In this document: positions 1 through 6,963 of the stretch, piece after piece
How positions within the stretch are numbered: the first letter of the stretch is position 1
Layout: the number at the start of each line of letters is the position of its first letter
DNA from: Roseomonas alba
GTDB lineage: Bacteria; Pseudomonadota; Alphaproteobacteria; Acetobacterales; Acetobacteraceae
Length of the DNA stretch: 64,000 bases
NCBI RefSeq assembly: GCF_019430885.1
Contig: NZ_JAHYBZ010000005.1
Span: forward strand, 310,001 to 374,000
Direction of reading: 5' to 3'
Position numbers and translations under genes: made by a program
The notes under the pieces: model-generated
What the model saw: only the letters and a program-made list of their open reading frames with translations
Databases searched by the model: none
What the model was told of the DNA's origin: nothing

Positions 1-1008
1 GTCGCGAAGCGCGGCGATCATGTGCGCCTCGCCGCGGAGCTGGTGTCGTGCGAGAGCGGGCGCCAGCTCTGGTCCGAGACCTATGACCTCGCCCTCGCCG
101 ATGTGCTCGAGGTGCAGCGCACGATGTCGGAGCAGATCGCCGCGGCGATCGAGCCCGAGCTCGCGCGGCTCGAACGCGAGGCCGCCGCGCGGCGCCCGCC
201 GGTCAATCTTGGCGCCTGGGACTGCTACCAGCGCGGGCTGTTCCATCTCTGGGGCTTCACCCAGCCGGGCATGGCGGAAGCCGAGGCGATGTTCCGCCGC
301 GCCATTGCGCTCGACCCGTCCTTTGCGCGCGCCCATGGCGGCCTCGCCTATGTGCTGCTGCAGGAAGCGGTGGTGGACGGCACGGCCGAACGCAAGGCGC
401 GAATCGACGAAGCGCTGCGCGCGAGCCGCAGCGCGGTCGCGCTCGACAACCAGGACTGCATGAACCTCTGCGTGCTTGGCCGGGTGCACGCCTTCCGCCA
501 TGATTTCGAGGAAGCGATCGCCTTGCTGTCCGAGGCCCTGGTCCTCAATCCGAGCTTCGCCCAGGCGCATTACGCCCTGGGCTGTACCATGATCTGGAGC
601 GGGCGGGCGCAGGAGGGCGTCGTGCATATCGATCGCGCCGCGGCGCTCAGCCCGCGCGACCCGCATCTGTCGAGCTTCCACGCGGCGCGCGCCTTGGCTC
701 ATATCCATCTCGGGGAACTGACCGAAGCGGTTGATTGCGCCCGTCGCGCGACGCGGGTGCCGAATGCGAAGGCCTGGCCGCACATAATGCTGGTCGCCGC
801 GCTGGGGCTGCTGCAGCGTCACGAGGACGCACGGCGCGCGCTTGCCGGATTGAAGGAGAAGGCGCCGGGCTACAATCTGGTCGCGGCGCGCGCCGATTTC
901 TTCTTCTGCTCGGAGGAATCGCTGATCGAGCGCTGCCTCGACGGGCTGCGGCAGGCGGGCCTCGATGACAGCCCTCCTGCGCTGGCCGATACTCAGCAGG
1001 GCGGATAG
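1..1008 (+). CDS. TPR-repeat protein, C-terminal part (5' end outside window)
   Basis: The reading frame is open to the left edge and ends at TAG 1006-1008, so only the C-terminal 335 codons are present. The first residues (VRLAAELVSCESGRQLWSE, then YDLALADVLEVQ) match the linker that follows the winged-helix or adenylate-cyclase domain in CyaA3/CadC-like TPR proteins. It is followed by helical TPR units with the typical pattern of a small residue and Ala/Leu followed by A-LDPSFA, at about residues 80-115, 150-190 and 185-225. The role of such proteins is usually signal sensing or regulation, but the effector domain lies outside the window, so the function cannot be stated. Its last 16 bases overlap a small gene on the opposite strand. 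Confidence 0.8.
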   Translation, partial: VAKRGDHVRLAAELVSCESGRQLWSETYDLALADVLEVQRTMSEQIAAAIEPELARLEREAAARRPPVNLGAWDCYQRGLFHLWGFTQPGMAEAEAMFRRAIALDPSFARAHGGLAYVLLQEAVVDGTAERKARIDEALRASRSAVALDNQDCMNLCVLGRVHAFRHDFEEAIALLSEALVLNPSFAQAHYALGCTMIWSGRAQEGVVHIDRAAALSPRDPHLSSFHAARALAHIHLGELTEAVDCARRATRVPNAKAWPHIMLVAALGLLQRHEDARRALAGLKEKAPGYNLVAARADFFFCSEESLIERCLDGLRQAGLDDSPPALADTQQGG

Positions 1009-1169
1009 AGCAAGGCGAGCTCGTCCTTCCAGGACAGCGCCTCGCGTGGCGTCGCAAGCGCCAGGGCTGGCGCATGGGCGTCGGGCGGCGGCGGGGCATC
1101 GGGCCGTGACGCTGGAGTAGGACGGGATTTTGCTGCCTTCGGCGCGCCGGTCTTGGACGTCGTGGTCAT
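993..1169 (-). CDS. Small Pro/Ala-rich protein of unknown function (58 aa)
   Basis: This is a 58-codon frame starting at ATG 1169 with a GAGGAG ribosome-binding site eight bases upstream. The longer frame through it lacks any such signal, so I take the short start. The N-terminal half is basic and Pro/Ala-rich with low complexity. The C-terminal third is more ordered and ends SWKDELALLYPPC with a terminal cysteine. There is no signal peptide or membrane segment. It overlaps the 3' end of the TPR gene by 16 bases in a tail-to-tail arrangement. I do not recognise a family. The conserved-looking tail after a disordered leader could suit a secreted or modified peptide, but this is only a guess. 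Confidence 0.5.
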   Translation of the reverse strand: MTTTSKTGAPKAAKSRPTPASRPDAPPPPDAHAPALALATPREALSWKDELALLYPPC

Positions 1170-1264
1170 GGTCGGGTCTCCTCGGTTGTAGGCGCTCTTC
1201 GCAAGGGGAGGGCGGGTGGCCGCGGCGGCCTGTGGCGCCGCCGCGGGGAGCGGGCGTCCGTGGC

Positions 1265-1708
1265 TCAGGCGGCCGGGCGCAGCGGCGCGGTCCAGGTCAC
1301 GGCGGTGCCGGTCAGGCAGTCCTCTCCCGCCGCGTTGCGCACGGTCGTGGCCAGGGTGCAGATCGGCTTGTCGTCGCGCACCGTCACGACCTCGACGCGC
1401 GCGGTGATCGTCTCGCCGACGGGCACCGCCTTCACGAAGCGCCATTCGACGCCGAGGAAGACGGTGCCCGGTCCGGGCAGGTCCTCCGCCACCACGGCGT
1501 TGAGCAGCCCCGAGGTGATGCCGCCCTGCACGATCAGGCCGCCGAAGGGCGAGGCCGCGGCGAGCGCGGCGTCGTAGTGCAGCGGATTGCGGTCGCCGGT
1601 GATGGCGGTGAAGGCCTCGACATCGGCCATACCGGTGCGGCGGGTGCGCTCCGCCACCTGGCCGGGGCTCGGCTTGCCAGCCAGGGTGCGGGACCAGACG
1701 TCGCTCAT
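1265..1708 (-). CDS. MaoC-like dehydratase / (R)-specific enoyl-CoA hydratase family protein
   Basis: A 147-residue single hot-dog domain protein. The hydratase-2 signature is visible: TGDRNPLHYD at about residues 37-46 (catalytic Asp and His of the D-x4-H pair) followed by FGGLIVQGG. Members hydrate trans-2-enoyl-CoA to (R)-3-hydroxyacyl-CoA or act on related CoA esters in the cytoplasm. The start at 1708 overlaps the stop of the upstream FAD-oxidoreductase gene by four bases (ATGA), so the two are translationally coupled as the last genes of a three-gene operon. The partner genes suggest oxidation of an acyl or aromatic CoA compound, but the substrate is unknown. Confidence 0.85.
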   Translation of the reverse strand: MSDVWSRTLAGKPSPGQVAERTRRTGMADVEAFTAITGDRNPLHYDAALAAASPFGGLIVQGGITSGLLNAVVAEDLPGPGTVFLGVEWRFVKAVPVGETITARVEVVTVRDDKPICTLATTVRNAAGEDCLTGTAVTWTAPLRPAA

Positions 1709-2850
1709 GCCACCACCTCCGCGGCCAGCGCCGCGATCTCGTGCTTCATCGCCCGGTTCAAAGCGATGTGCAGTGCCTGCGCCTGCTCGAGCGTCCATTC
1801 GTAGCCGGCGATTTCGTCTGTCACGTGGAACAGCGGCAGGGATAGGGCGTCGCGACGCTCGGCGAAGCGGGCGAAGGCAGCCTCGCCGCCGATGGCGGCC
1901 GCATCGGCCAGCAGCGCGGCGTCGCGGAGCGCATCGGTGATGCCATGGGCGGTGATCGGGTCCTTGAAGTATCCCGCATCGCCGATCAGCGCCCAGCCGG
2001 GGCCGGCGGCCTGGCGCAGGAAGCCCTTGCGGCCGGCAAAGGCGACCGGCGCGCCATCGGGGATGAGCGCTGGGGTCTCCTCGGCCAGGGCAGGCGAGAC
2101 CTCGGCCAGGATGCGCCGCAGAGCGGCCGGTCCGCCGGCCTGCATCTCGGCGCGGAAGCGCACGGGCGGCACCGAGACGAAGAGGCAGTGCCGGCCGGCA
2201 TTGGTCGGGATGCGCCCCGCCGCCGCTCCGGGTGCATAGTGCCAATGCGTGCCGGTATCGGCCAGGCCCGGCACATAGGCATAGAGGCAGGCGGCGGCGT
2301 GGCGACCCTGCTCGGTCACCGGCGCGCCGGCCAGGCGTGCAACGGCGGAGCCGACGCCATCCGCGCCGACCACGAGCCCCGCCGCGACGGCGTGTTCGCG
2401 ACCGGCCGCGTCCACCACCATCGCGCCGCCGACGCGACCGGCATCGTCGCGCAGCAGGGCGGTCACCGTCTGCCCGTGCCGGACCTCGGCCCCCGCCTCC
2501 CAGGCGGCATCGACCAGCAGGCTGTCGAGCAGCGTGCGCCGCGGCGCGTAGAGCGCATCGACGCCGTCGCCGGGGCGCAAATCGACCGGGACTGCCTGCG
2601 CGCCGTAGTGGAAGGTGGTGCGGCGGATCGGCGGCGTGCCAGCCTCGGCCAGCCGCGAGGCGAGGCCCCAGCGATCGAGCAGCATCACCCCCGCGCGCAT
2701 CAGCGCATGGGTCGAGAGCGTGTCGGTGCCATAGGCACCGCGATCGACGGCCAGCACGCGCATGCCGCGCCGCGCCATCAGCATCGCCGCGGTAGCACCG
2801 GCGCAACGCGCGCCGACCACCAGGACATCGAAGCGTTCCATAGGCTGCAT
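1705..2850 (-). CDS. FAD-dependent oxidoreductase (aromatic hydroxylase / geranylgeranyl-reductase-like)
   Basis: A 381-residue flavoprotein of the PHBH/UbiH-like group. The N-terminal Rossmann motif reads DVLVVGARCAGATAA. A central GADGVGSAV matches the DG motif, and GDAGYFKDPITAHGITDALRD is the FAD-binding GD motif near residue 285. Such enzymes hydroxylate aromatic rings or reduce isoprenoid-like double bonds with NAD(P)H. An ATG at 2865 overlaps the stop of the upstream monooxygenase gene, but the ATG at 2850 has GGAG six bases upstream, so I prefer it. It sits between a flavin monooxygenase and a MaoC hydratase in one operon. Confidence 0.85.
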   Translation of the reverse strand: MQPMERFDVLVVGARCAGATAAMLMARRGMRVLAVDRGAYGTDTLSTHALMRAGVMLLDRWGLASRLAEAGTPPIRRTTFHYGAQAVPVDLRPGDGVDALYAPRRTLLDSLLVDAAWEAGAEVRHGQTVTALLRDDAGRVGGAMVVDAAGREHAVAAGLVVGADGVGSAVARLAGAPVTEQGRHAAACLYAYVPGLADTGTHWHYAPGAAAGRIPTNAGRHCLFVSVPPVRFRAEMQAGGPAALRRILAEVSPALAEETPALIPDGAPVAFAGRKGFLRQAAGPGWALIGDAGYFKDPITAHGITDALRDAALLADAAAIGGEAAFARFAERRDALSLPLFHVTDEIAGYEWTLEQAQALHIALNRAMKHEIAALAAEVVA

Positions 2851-2864
2851 GGCACTCTCCTGCA

Positions 2865-4097
2865 TCAGGCCGCGATGCGGCGGGTTGTGGCGAGATGGGC
2901 ATGGAGCTCGGCGGCCAGCGCTTCGGCATCGGCGCCGACGCCGTCGAGGAAGTTCGAGTTGCGCCGGCGCAGGAAGCGCAGGCCGAGGACGTAGAGGCCC
3001 GGAGCCGGCGTCACGCCGCCGCGGTGGCGGATCTCCCCCTCGTCATCGAGGACCGGCACCTGCAGCCAGGCATGGTCGCGCCGGAAACCGGTGGCCCAGA
3101 CGACGCTGCGGATGCCCTCGGCTGCGAGGTCGATGGTCGGCGGCGAGGGCGGGAAATCCGGCAGCGGCGGCGGGGGCGGCTGGTCCGGTGCACCCTCCGC
3201 GTCGGCGACCTGGCCGAGCCGCGCGACCAACCGGTCAAGCCTGCGCTGCGCGGCCGCAGTGGTGTCCGTGAGATCGTCGCGCAGCGCCGCGCGACTACCC
3301 TTAATGTCTATCAGGCGGCCGACCACGCGCACACCGATCGCGCGCAGCGTGCCGAGGTCGAGATTCGCGCAATCGGGCCGGCCGACCAGCTGCAGGGAGG
3401 GCTGCGCCCGCGCCGCGGCGAGATCCCGTGTCGCTTCTGCCGCTTCCGTCAGCACGCCGGCGCGCGCCATCCAGTCGAGGATGTCGCGTCCGCGCCACCG
3501 CCGCGGCAGCCGCGTATGGCGCCCGACCGAGAGCGTCACCGGGCGGCCGGAGCGATGGATCTCCTCGGCGATCTGCACGCCCGAGGCGGAAGCGCCGACC
3601 ACCAGCACGCCGCCCGGCGGAAGCAGGCTGGGGTTGCGGTAGGAGGAGGGTGTGACCTGGTGGATCGCCCTGGGCAGCGAGGCGGCCATGGTGGGGATGT
3701 GCGGCTGGCCGCATTGGCCGGTGGCGATGACGACGCTGCGCGCCGCGATGTCGCCGCCGCTGGTCGCGGCCAGGTAGCCGGCGGGCGCGGCGCGCAGCGC
3801 ATGGACCGCGACGCCGGCCTCGACCGGCGCGCCGGCGGCATAGCCTTCCAGATAGCGGATCACCTCGGGCATCGTCATGAAGCAGTCGGGGTCGTCGCCG
3901 CGATAGGACCAGCCGGGCAGCCGGCTCATCCAGTTCGGCGTGAGCAGCCGGAGATTGTCCCAGCGTTCGCTGCGCCAGCGCTCCGCGACGCGGCCGCGCT
4001 CGAGGATGCGATGGTCGATGCCGCGCGCGGCGAGGCAATGGCTCATGGCGAGCCCGGCCTGGCCGGCGCCGATGATGATGGCGTCGGTGGTCCGCAT
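2865..4097 (-). CDS. Flavin-containing monooxygenase-like NAD(P)/FAD oxidoreductase
   Basis: A 410-residue protein of the FMO/Baeyer-Villiger (CzcO-like) group. It has an N-terminal FAD site IIIGAGQAGLAMS (residues 8-20), a second nucleotide-binding motif VVGASASGVQIAEE at about residue 165, and the late ATGF motif (VVWATGFRRDHAWL). A proline-rich insert of about 25 residues (PPPPPLPDFPPSPP) near residue 300 is unusual and looks disordered. The full BVMO fingerprint FxGxxxHxxxW is not seen, so N- or S-oxygenation is as likely as ketone oxidation. It is the first gene of the operon leading into the FAD oxidoreductase and MaoC genes, with a 1-bp (TGATG) or short gap to the next start. Confidence 0.85.
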   Translation of the reverse strand: MRTTDAIIIGAGQAGLAMSHCLAARGIDHRILERGRVAERWRSERWDNLRLLTPNWMSRLPGWSYRGDDPDCFMTMPEVIRYLEGYAAGAPVEAGVAVHALRAAPAGYLAATSGGDIAARSVVIATGQCGQPHIPTMAASLPRAIHQVTPSSYRNPSLLPPGGVLVVGASASGVQIAEEIHRSGRPVTLSVGRHTRLPRRWRGRDILDWMARAGVLTEAAEATRDLAAARAQPSLQLVGRPDCANLDLGTLRAIGVRVVGRLIDIKGSRAALRDDLTDTTAAAQRRLDRLVARLGQVADAEGAPDQPPPPPLPDFPPSPPTIDLAAEGIRSVVWATGFRRDHAWLQVPVLDDEGEIRHRGGVTPAPGLYVLGLRFLRRRNSNFLDGVGADAEALAAELHAHLATTRRIAA

Positions 4098-4157
4098 GGC
4101 GTCCTCGGGCGATGAAGGGGGCCCGGCGGCGGGGATGCGCCGCCGGCAGGGGGGGGG

Positions 4158-4757
4158 TCAGGCCTCCACGGCGATCGAGACAGGCACGCCGTTGGTCAGG
4201 ATGTCGAAGACGGCCGAGCGCGCCTGGGCCTGCGCGACGATGGCCTTCAGCGTCTCGGACGGCGCATCGCCCGCGACCTTGAAGGTGACGCGCACGTCGC
4301 TGAAGCCGTTCCGCACGTCATCGGAAAGGCCGAGGATACCCCGCAGGTCGATATCGCCCTCGACCATCGCCTCGACCGAATGCAGCGACACGCCGCGCAC
4401 AGCGGCGATGTTGGCGATGCCCGCGGTCAGGCAGCCGGCGAGGCCGTGCAGGATCCATTCGACCGGCGTCGGGCCCTCGTCCTCGCCGCAGAGCACGGCG
4501 GGGTGGTCGGACTGCGCCATGGTGGCGAATTTGTGCGCGTGGTCCCCGCCAGCGCCGGAGAAGCCCAGCATGGTGCCCTGCATATGCGTGCCGGACTTCC
4601 ACTGGCCATGCGAGCGGAACTGGAATTTGGCGAGCGTCGGCTGGTCGGCGACGACGCCGATGGTGGCGAGCAGCGCCGGCGTGTTCACGCCGTTCAGCGG
4701 CGGCTTCTCCTTGCGCGTCTTGGGGGCCGGGGCTTCGACGACGGTGACGACGTTCAT
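4158..4757 (-). CDS. OsmC family protein
   Basis: A 199-residue OsmC/Ohr-superfamily protein. The two characteristic cysteines are present, C90 in HPAVLCGEDEGPTP and C109 in WILHGLAGCLTAG, spaced as in thiol-dependent peroxidases that reduce organic hydroperoxides. The N-terminal 40 residues precede the fold, and the region around residues 55-80 (GTMLGFSGAGGDHAHKF) matches the long OsmC subgroup often found near oxygenases. It lies 60 bases upstream of the flavin monooxygenase on the same strand and could be cotranscribed with it. Protection from peroxide made by the neighbouring flavin enzymes is a reasonable inference. Confidence 0.88.
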   Translation of the reverse strand: MNVVTVVEAPAPKTRKEKPPLNGVNTPALLATIGVVADQPTLAKFQFRSHGQWKSGTHMQGTMLGFSGAGGDHAHKFATMAQSDHPAVLCGEDEGPTPVEWILHGLAGCLTAGIANIAAVRGVSLHSVEAMVEGDIDLRGILGLSDDVRNGFSDVRVTFKVAGDAPSETLKAIVAQAQARSAVFDILTNGVPVSIAVEA

Positions 4758-4983
4758 GGAAATTCTCCTCGGGTCTGCCGCGGGGTCGCGGTGCGTTGCT
4801 GGTGGGGGTGGTCGCGTCCCCCGGCTTCGGCCCGGCCCTGCGCCGGTCTGCGCCGGTGACGTGGCGGAACCCTAGGCAGGCGCGGCAGGCGAGGCTTGGA
4901 GAAGACCTTGAGAAAGGCTTGTCATGTCGTGGCTTTCGCGCGGCGCGATCGGGGAATTCCTTCATCGGCCTGGACGCGAGAAA

Positions 4984-5012
4984 GCCCCGGAGGGGCTCAG
5001 TCCCTCCGGGGC
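4984..5012 (-). terminator. Rho-independent-type terminator of the GSGEN-repeat gene
   Basis: A perfect 11-bp stem (GCCCCGGAGGG at 4984-4994 with CCCTCCGGGGC at 5002-5012) and a 7-base loop. On the minus strand it is followed by CTTTCTC, a short U-rich tail. It lies 30 bases past the stop of the gene at 5042-5353, which fits a terminator of that gene. Confidence 0.75.
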
Positions 5013-5041
5013 CTCCGGACATCGGCCGAGGTGGATGGGTG

Positions 5042-5353
5042 TCAGCCGCCCGCCGGGATGTGCACGACGGAGAGGTTCTCCCCGCTCCCCACGACCTGGG
5101 CGACGTAGCCGGGCGCTTCAGGCGGCGGCACGTCGAGGTGCTGGACCGACTGGTTCTCGCCCGAGCCGGTCATGATCGCGCGCGGCTGCACGGCGGCGAT
5201 CACGCCGCGCGGTGCGACGACGGACTGGTTCTCCCCGGACCCCACCACCTGCGGCGTGTAGGTGCCCGACTGGCGGAAGGCATGCGCGCCGGGGGCGGCG
5301 GCGGCCGAGAACATCACGGTGGCGATCAGGATGCGAATGGCGTTGCTGGACAT
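5042..5353 (-). CDS. Small secreted protein with three GSGENxSV repeats
   Basis: A 103-residue protein. The start at 5353 has GGAG eight bases upstream; a longer in-frame extension to 5449 lacks a signal and is ignored. Residues 1-25 form a Sec signal peptide (positive N-region, ILIATVMFSAAAA core, AHA cleavage site). The mature part carries an octapeptide three times: GSGENQSV at 38-45 and 63-70, and GSGENLSV at 89-96, at spacings of 25 and 26 residues, each preceded by a hydrophobic pair (VV, MT, VV). There are no cysteines. I know no family for it. The regular spacing suggests beta-strand/turn repeats in a periplasmic or extracellular protein. It is monocistronic, with its own terminator. 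Confidence 0.7.
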   Translation of the reverse strand: MSSNAIRILIATVMFSAAAAPGAHAFRQSGTYTPQVVGSGENQSVVAPRGVIAAVQPRAIMTGSGENQSVQHLDVPPPEAPGYVAQVVGSGENLSVVHIPAGG

Positions 5354-5760
5354 GATCGTTCTCCAAGTGTTGACCCGCGGCGCGGAGGACGCGGTGCGTT
5401 GCGTGATTGCAAGGCGCCCCTTGCCGGACCATCCGGCCTGTCCGGGCACGGAGCCCTTGGGGACGTGTCCGGACCCTATCCAACGGCTGGCCAGGAGGCT
5501 TGGAGACGAGCGGGAGAAGTCGTGGAGAAAGCCCGGATTCCAGCGTGAGGCGACGTGACCATGCCGCCATGCCCATGCGGCGCATCTGCGAGGCCCCGCG
5601 CGAATATCCGCCCCACTTCTCTCCGGCGGAGGCGTATCCGGCGCGGCTGAACGGCGGCGCGTCCCGGCCGGTTCAGCCAGGGTTCCGTGGCGGCGCCCCG
5701 GTCCATCATTGGTGCTCTGACCTTACCTGGGATCTGCGACCATGACGGTGGTGCGGCTGA
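5354..5760. other. Gap with no supported gene (407 bp)
   Basis: Frames here are short, lack ribosome-binding sites and read as low-complexity Arg/Pro/Ala. The segment just before the small secreted protein gene should hold its promoter, but I cannot point to a clear -35/-10 pair. The right end may be decayed recombinase sequence. Confidence 0.4.
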
Positions 5761-6417
5761 ATGCTGCGCGCCGTGCGATCCGCCAGGGCGCTGCCGACGG
5801 AGGCGGCACAGCAGCGGCGGAGGCTCGATGCCGCAGGGAAGCTGGCGCGTCGCGGGCATCAGCAGGGCCACGCTGTGCAGCGGGACATCCTACTCGCCCT
5901 CCGCGCTGAGATGACGGTGCAGCGGCATGAGATCACTATCCATCTCGCGTCGCGCGGATTGCTTGCAGTCATCGCAGGCAAGGGCGGCAGCGCTGCCAGT
6001 GCGATCGACAAGGGCAGCGACAACGACCCCAGGGACGATCGACATCTCCCGCGCATCACGCTCACTGAGCCCGTGTCCATCCGGCGAGCCGGTCGTGAGA
6101 TGGCGTTGCTGGTGGGATCGGTCGTCGCCGCGGATCTGTCGGACCTATCTCTGGTTCGCCTGATCGCCAAGGTCTGGGCGCTGCGCGAGGCGCTGGTGTC
6201 GAGCACCGCGCCGAGCCTGACGGCGTTCGCAGCGGAGCAGGGCATCTCGCAATCCTATGCGAGCCGGTTGGTTCGTCTCGCCTGGCTGGCGCCGGACATC
6301 GTCGAGGCCAACCTTGGGGGCTGCCAGCCGGCGAACCTGACGGCATCGCGGCTGATGCATGACACCCGCCTTCCCAACGAATGGCAGGACCAGCGCCGGG
6401 CGCTTGGGTTCGTCTGA
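5761..6417 (+). pseudogene. Remnant of a large serine recombinase (C-terminal part only)
   Basis: The 218-codon frame is recognisable over its last 110 codons. RLIAKVWALREAL, then ISQSYASRLVRLAWLAPDIV and the tail LPNEWQDQRRALGFV match the C-terminal region of site-specific resolvase/invertase family recombinases, which normally read SRSYVTRLLRLAFLAPDIVEAI...LPLDWAEQRRLLGF. The catalytic N-terminal resolvase domain (about 300-400 residues with the active serine) is absent, a stop codon lies directly before the first ATG (5758-5760), and the first 45 codons look like noise. It therefore appears to be a dead fragment of an old mobile element, 315 bases from a tRNA gene. Confidence 0.65.
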
Positions 6418-6731
6418 GCCGGAATAGTTGCGGGCTGCCGTTGCGCTGGCGGTCTCTCACTGCCTTCCGCGCTCGCTTGGACACATCCGACCCGCAGGAG
6501 CGGGGAGAGGGTATGCCAAGCCCGAAGCCGCTTGGGGGCTGACATCTGACCCCATCCGTACATGCCGAAATGGCCTCGAGAGACAGAACCGGCATTTCCG
6601 CGGCTAATGCCGCCGGGCCCGCGTCTCTCAGGTACGATTCGCCGGAGGCCCTCGCGTGTCTGGCCGGAAAGGCGGGCCTTTCGCGGGCCGGCCGCGCCGA
6701 GCCAGAAATCGTCTGCGACACCGCGACTGCG
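6418..6731. other. Gap with no supported gene (314 bp)
   Basis: Between the recombinase remnant and tRNA-Gln I see only short overlapping frames without start signals. The right part, downstream of the tRNA on the minus strand, has no clear terminator hairpin. Confidence 0.4.
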
Positions 6732-6806
6732 TGGTTGGGGCGCCAGGATTCGAACCTGGGAATGGCGGTACCAAAAACCGCTGCCTTACCGCTTGGCTAC
6801 GCCCCA
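6732..6806 (-). tRNA. tRNA-Gln(TTG)
   Basis: Read on the minus strand from 6806, the sequence folds as a full cloverleaf. The acceptor TGGGGCG (6800-6806) pairs with CGCCCCA (6736-6742). The D arm follows, then the anticodon stem GCGGT/ACCGC around loop TTTTGGT with anticodon TTG, and a T arm with GGTTCGAATCC. The discriminator base is A, and the CCA end is encoded (6732-6734). It reads CAA codons for glutamine. Confidence 0.95.
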
Positions 6807-6913
6807 CCGCGGAGGAACCGCATTTGTGCCCGGTTATCGGCCGGCGTCCATCCTGACAAGATGAAGCGGTCTCGGACTCCGGGCAAGCAGGTCCCGCGCC
6901 TTATGATCGAGCC

Positions 6914-6936
6914 GGGCTGGCGGTGCAAGCCAGCCC
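6914..6936 (-). terminator. Possible terminator hairpin after the RND pump operon
   Basis: An 8-bp perfect stem (GGGCTGGC 6914-6921 with GCCAGCCC 6929-6936) and 7-base loop, 28 bases beyond the pump stop codon. No U-tract follows on either strand, so termination is uncertain. Confidence 0.35.
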
Positions 6937-6963
6937 GCGCTCCATTGGCCGCGGCGGATTGCG

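Noticed and set aside
4890-5540. Two similar AGGCTTGGAGA stretches near 4890 and 5497
   Set aside because: The similarity is short and the flanks differ; it may be chance in GC-rich sequence.
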